IMG/VR virus record: IMGVR_UViG_3300009593_000014
Location: 21,155 to 85,154 of that record
Reading direction: 5' to 3' (one strand)
DNA from: a virus
Length of the DNA: 64,000 nt
Below the pieces are notes generated by a model that had not been told where the DNA came from, ran no database searches, and saw only the letters and a program-made list of their open reading frames with translations. Below, piece by piece: positions 9,136-18,500 of this stretch (the stretch's first letter is position 1; every line of letters begins with the position of its first letter). Both the position numbers and the translations under genes were made by a program.

Positions 9136-9633
9136 CTAAACATTAAACAATCTTTCATGGTCTATAGTTTTTAACTCCGGTTTTGAATCATTTAGTTGTC
9201 GTGACCATCTTTGTTTTCGACCATTCGGCTGATCGTTCCTTCTAGGTCCACTTGTGTGCTTCCATTCTCTACCAAAAGTTAAGGTTTCAAACTTCCATCC
9301 TGAAGCTTTCAGGCTTGAGCCCATTTCTTCTTCTAAAATGTATGTTTGAATACTCTCAAAACCCATTTCTTTAGCAGCCCTAGCTGCTGCTGAGTAGAGT
9401 TGAGAGCAAGCATTTTTACTACCATCAGTAACGAGCCTAGTAACCTCAACTATTTTGTTAGGATCACAACCACGCGCAACCGGTCTGCCAACAATAACAG
9501 CACCAACCAGAACACCTTCGTCATCGACTAAACCCAAACTAAAGCGATGACCGCGAACAGGTTTGTGGTGTCTATGAGCCTTAGTGACCAAATCATTGGC
9601 AACCTTAAGAGTCACAGGTATTATGCTGTGCAT
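9136..9633 (-). CDS. XF1762-like (GNAT-like fold) protein
   Basis: 165 residues with features I associate with the XF1762 family: AHRHHKPVRGHRFSLGL near the start, VGRPVAR near residue 50, and EVTRLVTDGSKNACSQLY near residue 66. The pattern suggests an acyltransferase-like fold. This family is common in phages, but its reaction is not established to my knowledge. A basic tail with several Arg and Lys could contact nucleic acid. It sits next to the DPPY methyltransferase, so a joint role in nucleic-acid modification is an inference. Confidence 0.65.
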   Translation of the reverse strand: MHSIIPVTLKVANDLVTKAHRHHKPVRGHRFSLGLVDDEGVLVGAVIVGRPVARGCDPNKIVEVTRLVTDGSKNACSQLYSAAARAAKEMGFESIQTYILEEEMGSSLKASGWKFETLTFGREWKHTSGPRRNDQPNGRKQRWSRQLNDSKPELKTIDHERLFNV

Positions 9634-9642
9634 TTTTCTATA

Positions 9643-10353
9643 TTATTCCCAAAGTGCATTCCAAGTAGCAGGACCCACAATGCCATCTCGTGATAGTCTT
9701 GCAGATTTCTGTAGTCTTTTAACTGACCTTAATGTGTTGCGACCAAAAACTCCGTCTGGCACTCCACAATCAAAGCCAACTTCTCCTAAGCGTCTTTGGA
9801 GTACTTTTACTCTTTCTGATCTTTCACGATATCGCATAGGTGTAGAACTTAACTGTTGCTTTATAGCTTCAAGATAAGCGGCTATAGCTTTAAGGTCAAC
9901 CTTAGACTCTTTCTTATCTTCTTTACTCTCAGATAAAGAAGGAGCATCAAACCACCCATCACCATTACGAGGCTGGTGATGCCACCACTCAGAGGCAACC
10001 GTAGGGTGTATTCCATATTCTTTAGCAATATTGTTAACCTCCCAAGTAGATATGCCTGATCCTGTAATCCTAAAGTCTACTGCATAGCAGTACCCATCTT
10101 CTTGTTGCATATGCCATGAGCCACGCCAAAAGTTATTCTTACCGAAGCGTCGATCTGGGTTGGCAGCGAGGTTCCCCCGGCCACTCTTGTATTTTTTATA
10201 TAGGCGCGCCTGAGTCGCATAACTGCGACATCCAGACACAACTTTCACTCTATTTACAATCCTAGCGTCTGCAAAGAAGGCCTCTAGTCTTTTACTAAAG
10301 GTAGGGTGCAGTAAAGACAAGTCAACACTACTACTAGTTACTGGTATAGTCAT
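9643..10353 (-). CDS. endolysin: M15 peptidase plus peptidoglycan-binding domain
   Basis: 236 residues. Residues 35-130 match the D-Ala-D-Ala/L-Ala-D-Glu peptidase M15 fold: SGCRSYATQARLY at 40-52, then zinc ligands His81 (SWHMQ), Asp93 (AVDFR) and a His in SEWWHH (122-126) with Glu122 as the likely catalytic acid. Residues about 175-236 resemble a PG_binding_1 repeat (VKVLQRRLGEVGF, DGIVGPATWNAL). No signal peptide, so release would need a holin; a candidate lies upstream at 13711-14145. It would cut host peptidoglycan stem peptides at lysis. Confidence 0.88.
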   Translation of the reverse strand: MTIPVTSSSVDLSLLHPTFSKRLEAFFADARIVNRVKVVSGCRSYATQARLYKKYKSGRGNLAANPDRRFGKNNFWRGSWHMQQEDGYCYAVDFRITGSGISTWEVNNIAKEYGIHPTVASEWWHHQPRNGDGWFDAPSLSESKEDKKESKVDLKAIAAYLEAIKQQLSSTPMRYRERSERVKVLQRRLGEVGFDCGVPDGVFGRNTLRSVKRLQKSARLSRDGIVGPATWNALWE

Positions 10354-10355
10354 TA

Positions 10356-10580
10356 TTAATTATCTCCTTTTTTTGAAACTTTATCCTCATCATTATCAGA
10401 AACCTCAAGTTCATCCTCATCATTATCAGAAACTTCTTCGTCTGATTGTTGTATAAAGCTCTGTTGTTTAGCCACTATGACGCGAAGAGCAGCAAGCTCA
10501 AGTTGATTCTTGCCTTCTGGAGAATTTTGCAACTCTGCAATTACCTCTTCTGCTGTAGGGTTAAAATTATTTGTATCCAT
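10356..10580 (-). CDS. small acidic protein with a duplicated Ser-Asn-Asp-Glu-Asp segment
   Basis: 74 residues. The C-terminal third repeats VSDNDED twice within about 20 residues, from a DNA-level duplication. It is three bases upstream of the endolysin gene and probably co-transcribed. No family recognised; the helical N-terminus and acidic tail give no functional clue. A lysis-associated role is only suggested by position. Confidence 0.5.
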   Translation of the reverse strand: MDTNNFNPTAEEVIAELQNSPEGKNQLELAALRVIVAKQQSFIQQSDEEVSDNDEDELEVSDNDEDKVSKKGDN

Positions 10581-10642
10581 TAAAAATCCTTTCGATTACT
10601 ATATAATAGTATCATTATAACAGAAAGAATGCAACTTGCGTA

Positions 10643-13600
10643 CTAATCTGCGGTATCTATAGTTAATTTATACCAACCAGTTGTGTTATTGTTGTATACT
10701 TTTGCCTTAACTGTGTACGTTCCTGCAGTTAATTCTCTTGAGATCCAAGCATCCCAACAATTTCCGTCACTTCCGCAGTCATTACCGCAAGAACAACCGT
10801 CATCATCATCTTTTTCTATTAAATTATTGTTGCTATCGTACAGGTAAATGTAAGGATCTCCGTAATCTGCTTCTCCATTGTTAGCATTCCCTGGCCAGCC
10901 ATCACAAGTAAGCTCAGTTTCAGCCAATATGGTTACAGTTGTTGTTTCTGTAATTGTGAAAGTTACTGAGTCCTCGTTGCTGTTGAAGGTCTCAATGTCT
11001 GCAATACAGAAGTCTCCGAACCCTGTCCAGACGGTGTTATTGCCACCTGTTAGTGCGCAATCATTAGACCACGACGAAGTAGAAGATGATGTAGATGTAA
11101 CACTGTATGGATCAGACTCAGTTACTTGAACGTACCCATCACTCCACACAACCGTAGTTATATCTGTATAAGTTGTTACCGTTGTGTCTGTGGTGGTTAT
11201 ATAATCGTGCCAGTATCCATCGGTATCTTCGCTAGTAACCGTATCCGTAGTAGTAGTCGTATTCGTCCCATCCTGTCTCTGTGTCACTGTCGCAGTCCCC
11301 GGAGTCGCACATCCACTCGGTTTGTCCGGTGCTGTCATCGGAATCATCATATTCATACTCTTCGTAGAGTTCATAGTCCTCCTCTGGGTCATCGTATTCG
11401 GATTCGTCATCGAAGTCCCCATCATCATCGGACTCATCGCTCCACTCCCCCTGTTCGTAATCATCGTCCCAATCTGATTCTCCCTCCAGATGCAATCCCG
11501 ATCCGTCGCTATCAGTTCCGTAAACTCCTCCATGTTCACCCCAGTCGTAGTCACTGTCGTGATCTCCGTCGTGGGTTCCCCCCATGTCGTTTCCGTCGTA
11601 ATCTCCCCATTCGTATTCCATGTCTGGATCAGACCAATCGTATTCTCCTTCTCCGTAAAAGTCGTGTATTCCGTCAGTGTCGTAAATATGGTCGTCATCC
11701 ATATCTCCGTCATTGTCCCCCCATTGTCCGTGAAAGTCAGGGTATTCGTCGTAGAGGTACTCGTCGTATTCGGAGTAGTCGTAGTCCATGATCTCATCAT
11801 CAAACTCCTCTCCGTATTCTCCGTACTCACCAGAATCGGGGTCGTAATAGACCCTCCAGCTAAAGGGTCGTCATCACCCCAGTCGTCCCATTCCTCTTCC
11901 TCTAGGTACCACTCTTCATCGTAATCCACTTCATCCCAATACTCATCTTCCCAATACTCATCATCTATCTCCATAAGGATCTCAGTCAAGGACTCTTCAG
12001 GCTCCCAATATTCTTCTTCTTCATATTCTTCAACCCAAGAATCACCAAGCACTTCTTCTAACCTCCCTTCACTTACGGCAATGAAATACTCGGCATCAGT
12101 AGCAACCCAAGCTTCAATTTCATCTTCCTCCTGTACTATTTCCCCAATTTCTTCATCATAATAAACTTCGATAACGAGAGGAGGTGGTTCAAAATCGTCC
12201 TCACTACCTTCCTCTACAATGTAGTCTGTTAAATCAATTTCTATTTCTGCTAACTCCGTACCGTCTTCATCAATGATTCCAATTTCCATTGTTTCAAGCT
12301 CTTCCTCGTTTGTTTCTACATCATCCTCGGAAAATACAACCTCAATCTCTTGCCCCTCGTCTAGTTCAATTTCAGCCTCCAAAGCATCAATAGCAATAGA
12401 AACAGTGGCTTCTGAAACATCTCCAATCTCAAGTGACTCCTCTGAGAAGTTGATCAGGGAGTCTTCTTCGATTAGGAACGGATCATCTGACTTCTCTTCT
12501 TCAAGAGTAGCTTCTACCTGCAGGGATCGTTCTTCATCAAGTATTAGCAGAGAGAATCGATCATTAGATTCTTCTTCAACAATGTCGCTACCTGAAGTGT
12601 TCAATACACCAACATCAGCCGTAAATGTATCTACTGTTGCAGGCAAAGAAACCAATACAGGATCAGATGTGGATGGACCACTAATGAGGTATCTAAATGT
12701 AGCCCCCGGTATTTCATTTAGAAATTCTCCATCATAATAGCCAAGTCTTTGTCCTGTACTGGTCTGAACTTGTAATGTGGCTTGTTTAGAACCCGAAGAA
12801 GCAACTGTAAGTAGTGTTCCTGACTTTGTATCGCCCTCAGTGGGGCAGAAAGGGCAATTAAACGGCGGCTTGCGTGCAGTCATTGGGGTGAGTTCCATTG
12901 ACCCAGCGCCTCCTGACCACGCTGAGGAGGCTTCTGAGGGGTTTGTAGCGGCAAGGGCGTATGTCCACCCAGAATCCGTAACATCTATCCAGCGTTCGCT
13001 TGTAGGCCAGTTAGAGTCATAAATATATATCCTGTAACCAGAGACCGTCTGTTCCACTCTATATGGAGTTACAGCATGCCCTCCTTCGTCAGAATATATA
13101 CCAATAGTAAAACCTGTTGCAGACCCTCCAATAGCAGACTCTTCAAAATCCTCCAAAAGTATCCTAGCTAAATCCATAGGCTCCATTTGTCTGTATACAG
13201 AGGCTCTTTCTTGAACCTCAGGAGCAAACTGTGTAACATACCAAAAAGCAAGTTCAGACATCAAAGCAGGATCATCTTTTACTAGCTGAGACACCTCTTG
13301 CACTTGTTGAAAAGTCTGAATGCTTGACACATCCCCCGAGAGTCTCAGACTCAAAACTGCTAACCCTTCACACAAACCACCCTTCATAGATCTGTTTGCC
13401 TGAGCGATCAACTGCAATATTACAGGGAACGGAGTACATTGGTTATCAACCACGGTCTGACAGACCTGATCGTCACCATACATTCTACGAGCCATATTTA
13501 CTGTTAAGTCAGCGGGAGGCTCTCCACCGCCAAAGTTTTCAAACGAGAATGAATCATCATCTGGAACAAAGGGGATAGCCCAATCCTCTAAGACAACAGA

Positions 13601-13711
13601 TGGATCAGATGTATCTATAGTTGTTGTTGTAGCTTCAGTAGTGCTACTCTTACCTGAGCACCCTGAAAGAATTACACATGTCGCTAGTAACGCAGATAGG
13701 AGTCTTTTCAC
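10643..13711 (-). CDS. large secreted lipoprotein with a papain-like domain and a PPC-like C-terminus
   Basis: 1022 residues. A signal peptide ends in a lipobox (ILSG|Cys18) followed by a Ser/Thr linker, so the protein should be exported and lipid-anchored on an actinobacterial cell. Residues 110-240 have the spacing of a papain-like fold: GGLCEGL (Cys114), EGGHAV (His212) and YDSN (Asp232/Asn234). Residues about 370-640 are extremely acidic, then comes a Thr-rich stretch that looks frame-shifted relative to an acidic alternative frame. The end (GDPYIYLYDS, later LTAGTYTVKAKV) resembles a pre-peptidase C-terminal domain with an inserted Cys/Asp-rich loop. It lies inside the lysis region. Surface exclusion, adhesion or cell-wall roles are possible; none is proven. 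Confidence 0.65.
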   Translation of the reverse strand: MKRLLSALLATCVILSGCSGKSSTTEATTTTIDTSDPSVVLEDWAIPFVPDDDSFSFENFGGGEPPADLTVNMARRMYGDDQVCQTVVDNQCTPFPVILQLIAQANRSMKGGLCEGLAVLSLRLSGDVSSIQTFQQVQEVSQLVKDDPALMSELAFWYVTQFAPEVQERASVYRQMEPMDLARILLEDFEESAIGGSATGFTIGIYSDEGGHAVTPYRVEQTVSGYRIYIYDSNWPTSERWIDVTDSGWTYALAATNPSEASSAWSGGAGSMELTPMTARKPPFNCPFCPTEGDTKSGTLLTVASSGSKQATLQVQTSTGQRLGYYDGEFLNEIPGATFRYLISGPSTSDPVLVSLPATVDTFTADVGVLNTSGSDIVEEESNDRFSLLILDEERSLQVEATLEEEKSDDPFLIEEDSLINFSEESLEIGDVSEATVSIAIDALEAEIELDEGQEIEVVFSEDDVETNEEELETMEIGIIDEDGTELAEIEIDLTDYIVEEGSEDDFEPPPLVIEVYYDEEIGEIVQEEDEIEAWVATDAEYFIAVSEGRLEEVLGDSWVEEYEEEEYWEPEESLTEILMEIDDEYWEDEYWDEVDYDEEWYLEEEEWDDWGDDDPLAGGSITTPILVSTENTERSLMMRSWTTTTPNTTSTSTTNTLTFTDNGGTMTEIWMTTIFTTLTEYTTFTEKENTIGLIQTWNTNGEITTETTWGEPTTEITTVTTTGVNMEEFTELIATDRDCIWRENQIGTMITNRGSGAMSPMMMGTSMTNPNTMTQRRTMNSTKSMNMMIPMTAPDKPSGCATPGTATVTQRQDGTNTTTTTDTVTSEDTDGYWHDYITTTDTTVTTYTDITTVVWSDGYVQVTESDPYSVTSTSSSTSSWSNDCALTGGNNTVWTGFGDFCIADIETFNSNEDSVTFTITETTTVTILAETELTCDGWPGNANNGEADYGDPYIYLYDSNNNLIEKDDDDGCSCGNDCGSDGNCWDAWISRELTAGTYTVKAKVYNNNTTGWYKLTIDTAD
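11229..11850 (-). other. segment with an alternative acidic reading frame inside the lipoprotein gene
   Basis: Within this segment the main frame is Thr/Met-rich, while another minus-strand frame reads as Tyr/Asp/Glu/Gly-rich sequence (for example VYYDPDSGEYGEYGEE) that continues the acidic composition seen just upstream. It stops at about 11229, where the main frame again looks normal. This is what a pair of compensating frameshifts, or a dual-coding segment, would leave. Confidence 0.5.
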
Positions 13712-14145
13712 TACTCATTCCCATAGCGTCCTTTCCGCTTGCGTTGATACAAGAATAGTAGTCCTATAAAAATTACTGCTACTCCTGCTATTATCATCAA
13801 CGTAATTGAACCCGAGGCTGTTGATGGATCAAGACTAAAGTTTTTAGTCCCACCACCCAGTAGGTCACTTCCAACCTGCAGGTCTGCTACGGCAGCTTCT
13901 AACTGGGCTACCTGATCTTTAAGGGCAGCTTCTTCTGCACTGGACTCCCATAGGAACCCAAACGCACCCGAAATAGCTGCTGGCAATCCCAGCACATATG
14001 CGATATTATCTTTAATTTTATCAATAATACCCATGGCTGAACTTGCATCCTTTGTTACTTTTTTTGAGGGCTTATCTCGCCCCTTCTCTAGCATTGCTTC
14101 TTGTAAATGATGCAATGCTTTACCTAAATGTTCTGATTCACTCAT
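13711..14145 (-). CDS. membrane protein, holin candidate
   Basis: 144 residues with a charged N-terminus, a weak hydrophobic stretch near residues 50-68, a coiled-coil-like Ala/Glu/Gln segment, then a strong membrane segment (about 112-134) and a short Lys/Arg-rich tail. Its stop overlaps the start of the lipoprotein gene and its start overlaps the oxygenase gene, so translation is probably coupled. Position in the lysis region makes a holin or holin-like partner plausible; the topology is not diagnostic. Confidence 0.5.
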   Translation of the reverse strand: MSESEHLGKALHHLQEAMLEKGRDKPSKKVTKDASSAMGIIDKIKDNIAYVLGLPAAISGAFGFLWESSAEEAALKDQVAQLEAAVADLQVGSDLLGGGTKNFSLDPSTASGSITLMIIAGVAVIFIGLLFLYQRKRKGRYGNE

Positions 14146-14783
14146 GATCCCTCCATCATTGTTAGTTCTTGCTCTATAAAAGTTGTAATAATTGTTTTAT
14201 GGCCACTCAAAGGAATTTCTCCTCTGTGCGGATACAGCCAATGGACAGGGAAAATCAAAACTCTCCCAGCCTTCGGTTCAACACTTAACCCATGCTTAGT
14301 GAACGTTGTTTCGCCACCAACTTCTACATCATTCAAATACAAAAGAACTGCTAAAAAACGATCCTTTGTTGAATTGAAAGGTCCGCCATCTACATGCTCT
14401 GCATAAAAACCGTGACCTTCTTGATAGCGTTGAAGTTGAAATCCTGTATCACGCAGAGGCCATGCCAGATGAGCCAAACCGTCATATTTACTGACATAGC
14501 AGTTAAGCGCTTTGCTAATACTTTTGTGAAGTTCATCCTCGAACCATCCCAGACTGTATAAACCTTCGCCCAGATTTGCCATAGATAATCCCATATCTGA
14601 AGAATTTTTTATTCTGGTATCTACTCCCATCATAGATTTGCCTTCTGACAAAACATTGGAATCCCACAAGACATCCCAATGCTCAGTCAATGTAGCATCA
14701 ACTTTGCCGCAGATATCAGGATCAACAAACCCATCGCAAACACCTACGCCTGCCCACTTACCTAAAGGAAAATCTATGTTCAT
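14142..14783 (-). CDS. 2-oxoglutarate/Fe(II) oxygenase, prolyl-4-hydroxylase type
   Basis: 213 residues from the ATG at 14783, which overlaps the upstream stop as ATGA; an in-frame ATG at 14840 would add 19 residues inside the upstream gene. The double-stranded beta-helix signature is complete: the H-x-D iron pair in AEHVDGG, the distal His in YPHRGE, and a Lys ten residues later (SGHKTI) that would bind 2-oxoglutarate. GGETTF and FPVHWLYPH are typical of phage and algal P4H-like proteins. It lies just after the big fibre gene, so hydroxylation of a virion protein or of a host target are both possible. Confidence 0.8.
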   Translation of the reverse strand: MNIDFPLGKWAGVGVCDGFVDPDICGKVDATLTEHWDVLWDSNVLSEGKSMMGVDTRIKNSSDMGLSMANLGEGLYSLGWFEDELHKSISKALNCYVSKYDGLAHLAWPLRDTGFQLQRYQEGHGFYAEHVDGGPFNSTKDRFLAVLLYLNDVEVGGETTFTKHGLSVEPKAGRVLIFPVHWLYPHRGEIPLSGHKTIITTFIEQELTMMEGS

Positions 14784-15544
14784 GAGCCTGTCGGCATAAA
14801 CCCAATCAATGCCGTTTTTTGTATTAAAGGAAGCAACCATTCCTCTACTATAGTGCCTGAAATGTCAGGAGGGTCTTCTGCTACCTGAGCATCAGTCTTA
14901 CCTTCCAAATACTTCTGGACCTTATTAGGAGGAACGTTTGTCCAAATCCAATCTCTAACATCATCTGGCATCTCTAACCCTGCAAGCATGTTTCTACAAA
15001 CATCAACCATAGGTTCAGTGGAGCCAAAGTCAGAACCTGCAACTTCCCATTCCATCATTAAGCGTAAAAGTTCCTGTATCGTTCTTGTTCCAGCAGAATG
15101 ACGACCAGCAACCACCCTATTCTCTGCTTCTGAATCAGCCGACTCAATATAAATAACCATTCCACCACATTCTGGGTTACCGAAAACAGCGCCTAGGTAA
15201 GTCAATTCATTAAAAGGTAAATCGTGGTTACCTGTTAAAGAGTATGGTGGAGTATTTGCTCCACAGTTGCATGTTTGAGATGCCTCGTCCCAAAGGTGAA
15301 ATGCCTTAGGGCCGTATTGATTTTGCCCTGAATCGCAACGTCTGTGCATTTCACCATCTGAACCAAGTTCTTCTTGCTCATATATATCAGGTATTAACTG
15401 TACAAAAGCAAAAAAACCTTTAGTGTTATCCACAGTCCAAGTAGAACCGTCTTCAGTAATAGTCCTAGCAGGCAACTTATTGAAGTAACCCACACCACCA
15501 AGATGCTGAGGCTGATCAGCGAACGGAACCATGATCTCTTCCAT
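14780..15544 (-). CDS. unknown protein encoded directly after the collar fibre
   Basis: 254 residues starting at 15544, one base into the end of the fibre gene, so probably translated by coupling. It has a Cys pair in CNCGAN near residue 91 and acidic, Trp-containing stretches; no signal peptide or membrane segment. No family recognised. Position suggests a fibre-associated protein, chaperone or host-range factor, but this is only context. Confidence 0.5.
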   Translation of the reverse strand: MEEIMVPFADQPQHLGGVGYFNKLPARTITEDGSTWTVDNTKGFFAFVQLIPDIYEQEELGSDGEMHRRCDSGQNQYGPKAFHLWDEASQTCNCGANTPPYSLTGNHDLPFNELTYLGAVFGNPECGGMVIYIESADSEAENRVVAGRHSAGTRTIQELLRLMMEWEVAGSDFGSTEPMVDVCRNMLAGLEMPDDVRDWIWTNVPPNKVQKYLEGKTDAQVAEDPPDISGTIVEEWLLPLIQKTALIGFMPTGS

Positions 15545-18500
15545 TAGGTTTTAATAATGAAACCAAATGGTTCCACATCCATAGTTGTATTGACTGTCGC
15601 GGACGACAAAGAGTGGTTATGGTTCGCAGAATTGTTTCCAGTAGTCACATTGTGTGTATGGTTGTGAGTTGGGTCACCAAGAGAAACTGTATGCGAATGA
15701 TTCCCATAACTATTTGTGGTGTGCGTGTGCCAAGAAGAAACATTCCCAGTGGCATTGCTTGTTTGACTACCAGAGTTACTCTTACTGTAATTATGCGAGT
15801 GGTTAGAAGAAGGGTTGCCAGTGTTATGACTATGCGCCCCAGTGTTAGAAGTATTTCCATTATGTGTGTGGTTAGCCGACTGATTACCTGACGTACCATT
15901 ATGAGTATGGTCAGCGGACTGATTACCCAAAGCTAAAGCATCTAAAGAAGAAGAACCAGCCAAAGTAGTAGCAGACGGAGTAGTGCTCAAAGCAATACCC
16001 ATCGCCAACCTATCAACAGGGTTAGGCAAATTAAACGTAGAAGAACCATCACCAGCACCATAACGAGTACCTATAACCGCAAACAAACCAGAATAAGTTG
16101 ATCTTGAAACTGCTGAGCCATCACACTCAAGCCATCCAGTAGGGGCAGAAGACCCAGACCACATGACGACTGCACCTGTAGGGGACCCAGCAGCACCGAT
16201 TCTGTCATCAATAGCAGCGCTAGTCATCAAAGAAGTGTCATTATCAGCAAACGACTCACCAGAAGTCTGAACCGCTGTGATCCCAACCGAATCCATCGTA
16301 ACCGTACCAGACACAGTAAGAGCGCTAAGAGTACCCACACTCGTGAGTGAAGAAGTCACAACATTAGACTTCAACTCCGTACCAGTCAACGTTCCAGCAG
16401 CAGCCGTAACCGTGATATCGCCTGTTCCATCAAAATCAACACCATTAATTGCTCTAGCTGTAGCCAACGCAGTCGCTGTTGCTGCATTCCCTGTTGTGTC
16501 TTGATTAAGCGTTCCAATCACAAAATCTAAAGTATTATCTGCATCCTCATAAGTAACAGCAATGCCTGTCTCAGTATTGCTTGTTACCATTCCGCCTACT
16601 GTGTCAGCAATATATTCGCTTAACGCTGTGCCATTTACAGTTATTGCATCAGCCTCTAGAGTTCCATCAACATCTACATTTCCAGTAACATCTGCATCAC
16701 CCGCAACGCTTAAGCTTGTACCATTAATCAATTGAAGAGTTGTGCTATTCCATCTTCCTGAAATATTTTGAGAACCTGCTTTAACGTGAGCAAATTCTAT
16801 GATGCCATCTTCAGAGCCATCTGATGCGTCTGAAATTTTACCTGTTATTTTCGCATAATTAACTTTTTGATCATTGTCATTTTCACCTTGAAATTTAATT
16901 TGACCAAGATAATCAGCATCGGCTGGTGAAGAACTATTCCTATACAACTCAATTATTGGACCGGCATCACTTCCTGTTTCATAGCTATTTAATGATAAAA
17001 TATCGCCAGCACTGATGTTTCCACCGACACTTAAATTACCAGATGATGGATTGTATGTAAATCCAGCGTCTGACTCTACTCCTTGCGTACCTGAAAATCC
17101 ATCCGCAAATAAAGGATATACAGTCTCATCTGCTGAACTTGACGTAACAGTGATTGATGTCGCCAAAGCCGCTGTACCTGAAGTATCCTGATTAAGGGTG
17201 CCAACAACAAAATCTAAAGTGTTATCGCTATCGTCATAAGTAACAGCAATTCCAGTTTCGGTATTACTTGTGACCATAGCGCCAACAGTATCAGCGATAG
17301 TTTCAGCCAAAGAAGTTCCATCAATAGTTAAAGCATCAGCTTCTAGCGTTCCATCAACATCTACGTTTCCAGATATATCTAACGATGCAGCAACTAATTC
17401 TCCCCCTATAGTAAGATTTCCAGAAGAAGGGTTGTATGTTAATCCAGTGTCAGTCTCTATGTCTTGCGTTCCTGTTGCCGCATCAACAAAGACAGGATAT
17501 ACAGTCTCATCAGTTGAATTATTTGCTGTAACAGTAACTGTAGTAGCCAGAGCCGCTGTACCTGAAGTATCCTGATTACCGGCTGTACTGACTCCCGGAA
17601 GGTCAATATCTGCTGTTCCACTGAAAGAAACTCCACCAATAGTTCTTGGAGTTTCCAGCGCTGTAGCAGTAGCAGCATTTCCAGTAGTATTCTGATTACC
17701 GGCTGAATTAACACCCGGGAGATCAATATTGGAAGTACCATCAAAAGAAACCCCACCAATGCTTCTTGAAGTTTCTAACGCTGTAGCAGTTGCTGCATTA
17801 CCTGTCGCATTGCCTGTCACATTGCCTGTCACATTGCCTGTCACATTGCCTGTAATATTTCCAGCAAAAGAGGTAGATGTTAAAACGTTCGTACTTGGAT
17901 TATAGGTGAGAGTAGAGTCCAACTCTATTCCTTTAGACGACCCAGATCCGTCAACAAAAGCAATGAACACCATTTCGTCTGTAGTTAAATTATTAGTCAC
18001 TGTAACATTAGTAGCAGTTGTAGCAGTTGTAGCCGTAGCAGCGTTGCCCGAAGTGTCTTGGTTACCGGCAGTATTTACACCCGGAAGGTCAATATTTGCT
18101 GTCCCATTGAAAGAAACACCACCAATAGTTCTAGCAGTCTCAAGGGCTGTAGCAGTAGCGGCATTGCCGGTAGTGTCTTGATTGAGAGTGCTCACTACAA
18201 AGTCTAACGTATTGTCAGAATCTTCATAAGTAACTGAAATTCCAGTTTCAGTATTGCTTCCAACCATAGCGCCGATAGTGTCTGCTATATATTCGTTCAA
18301 TGCGGTACCATCTACAGTTATTGCATCTGCTTCTAAAGTACCATCAATATCGGCATTACCAGAAATATTTAAATCAACTATATAGGCTTCTGCCCATTCT
18401 TTTAATGAAGATCCAAGCTTATATCCTTCATCAGCATAAGGCTCAATACCGCTTGAAGTAAATGATACTTCATAGTTACTATTTGCCCTAATATAAATAT

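Noticed and set aside
11126-11791. Plus-strand frame of 221 codons opposite the lipoprotein gene
   Set aside because: Composition is Arg/His/Ser-rich, as expected from the reverse complement of Asp/Glu/Tyr-rich coding DNA; no ribosome site or context.
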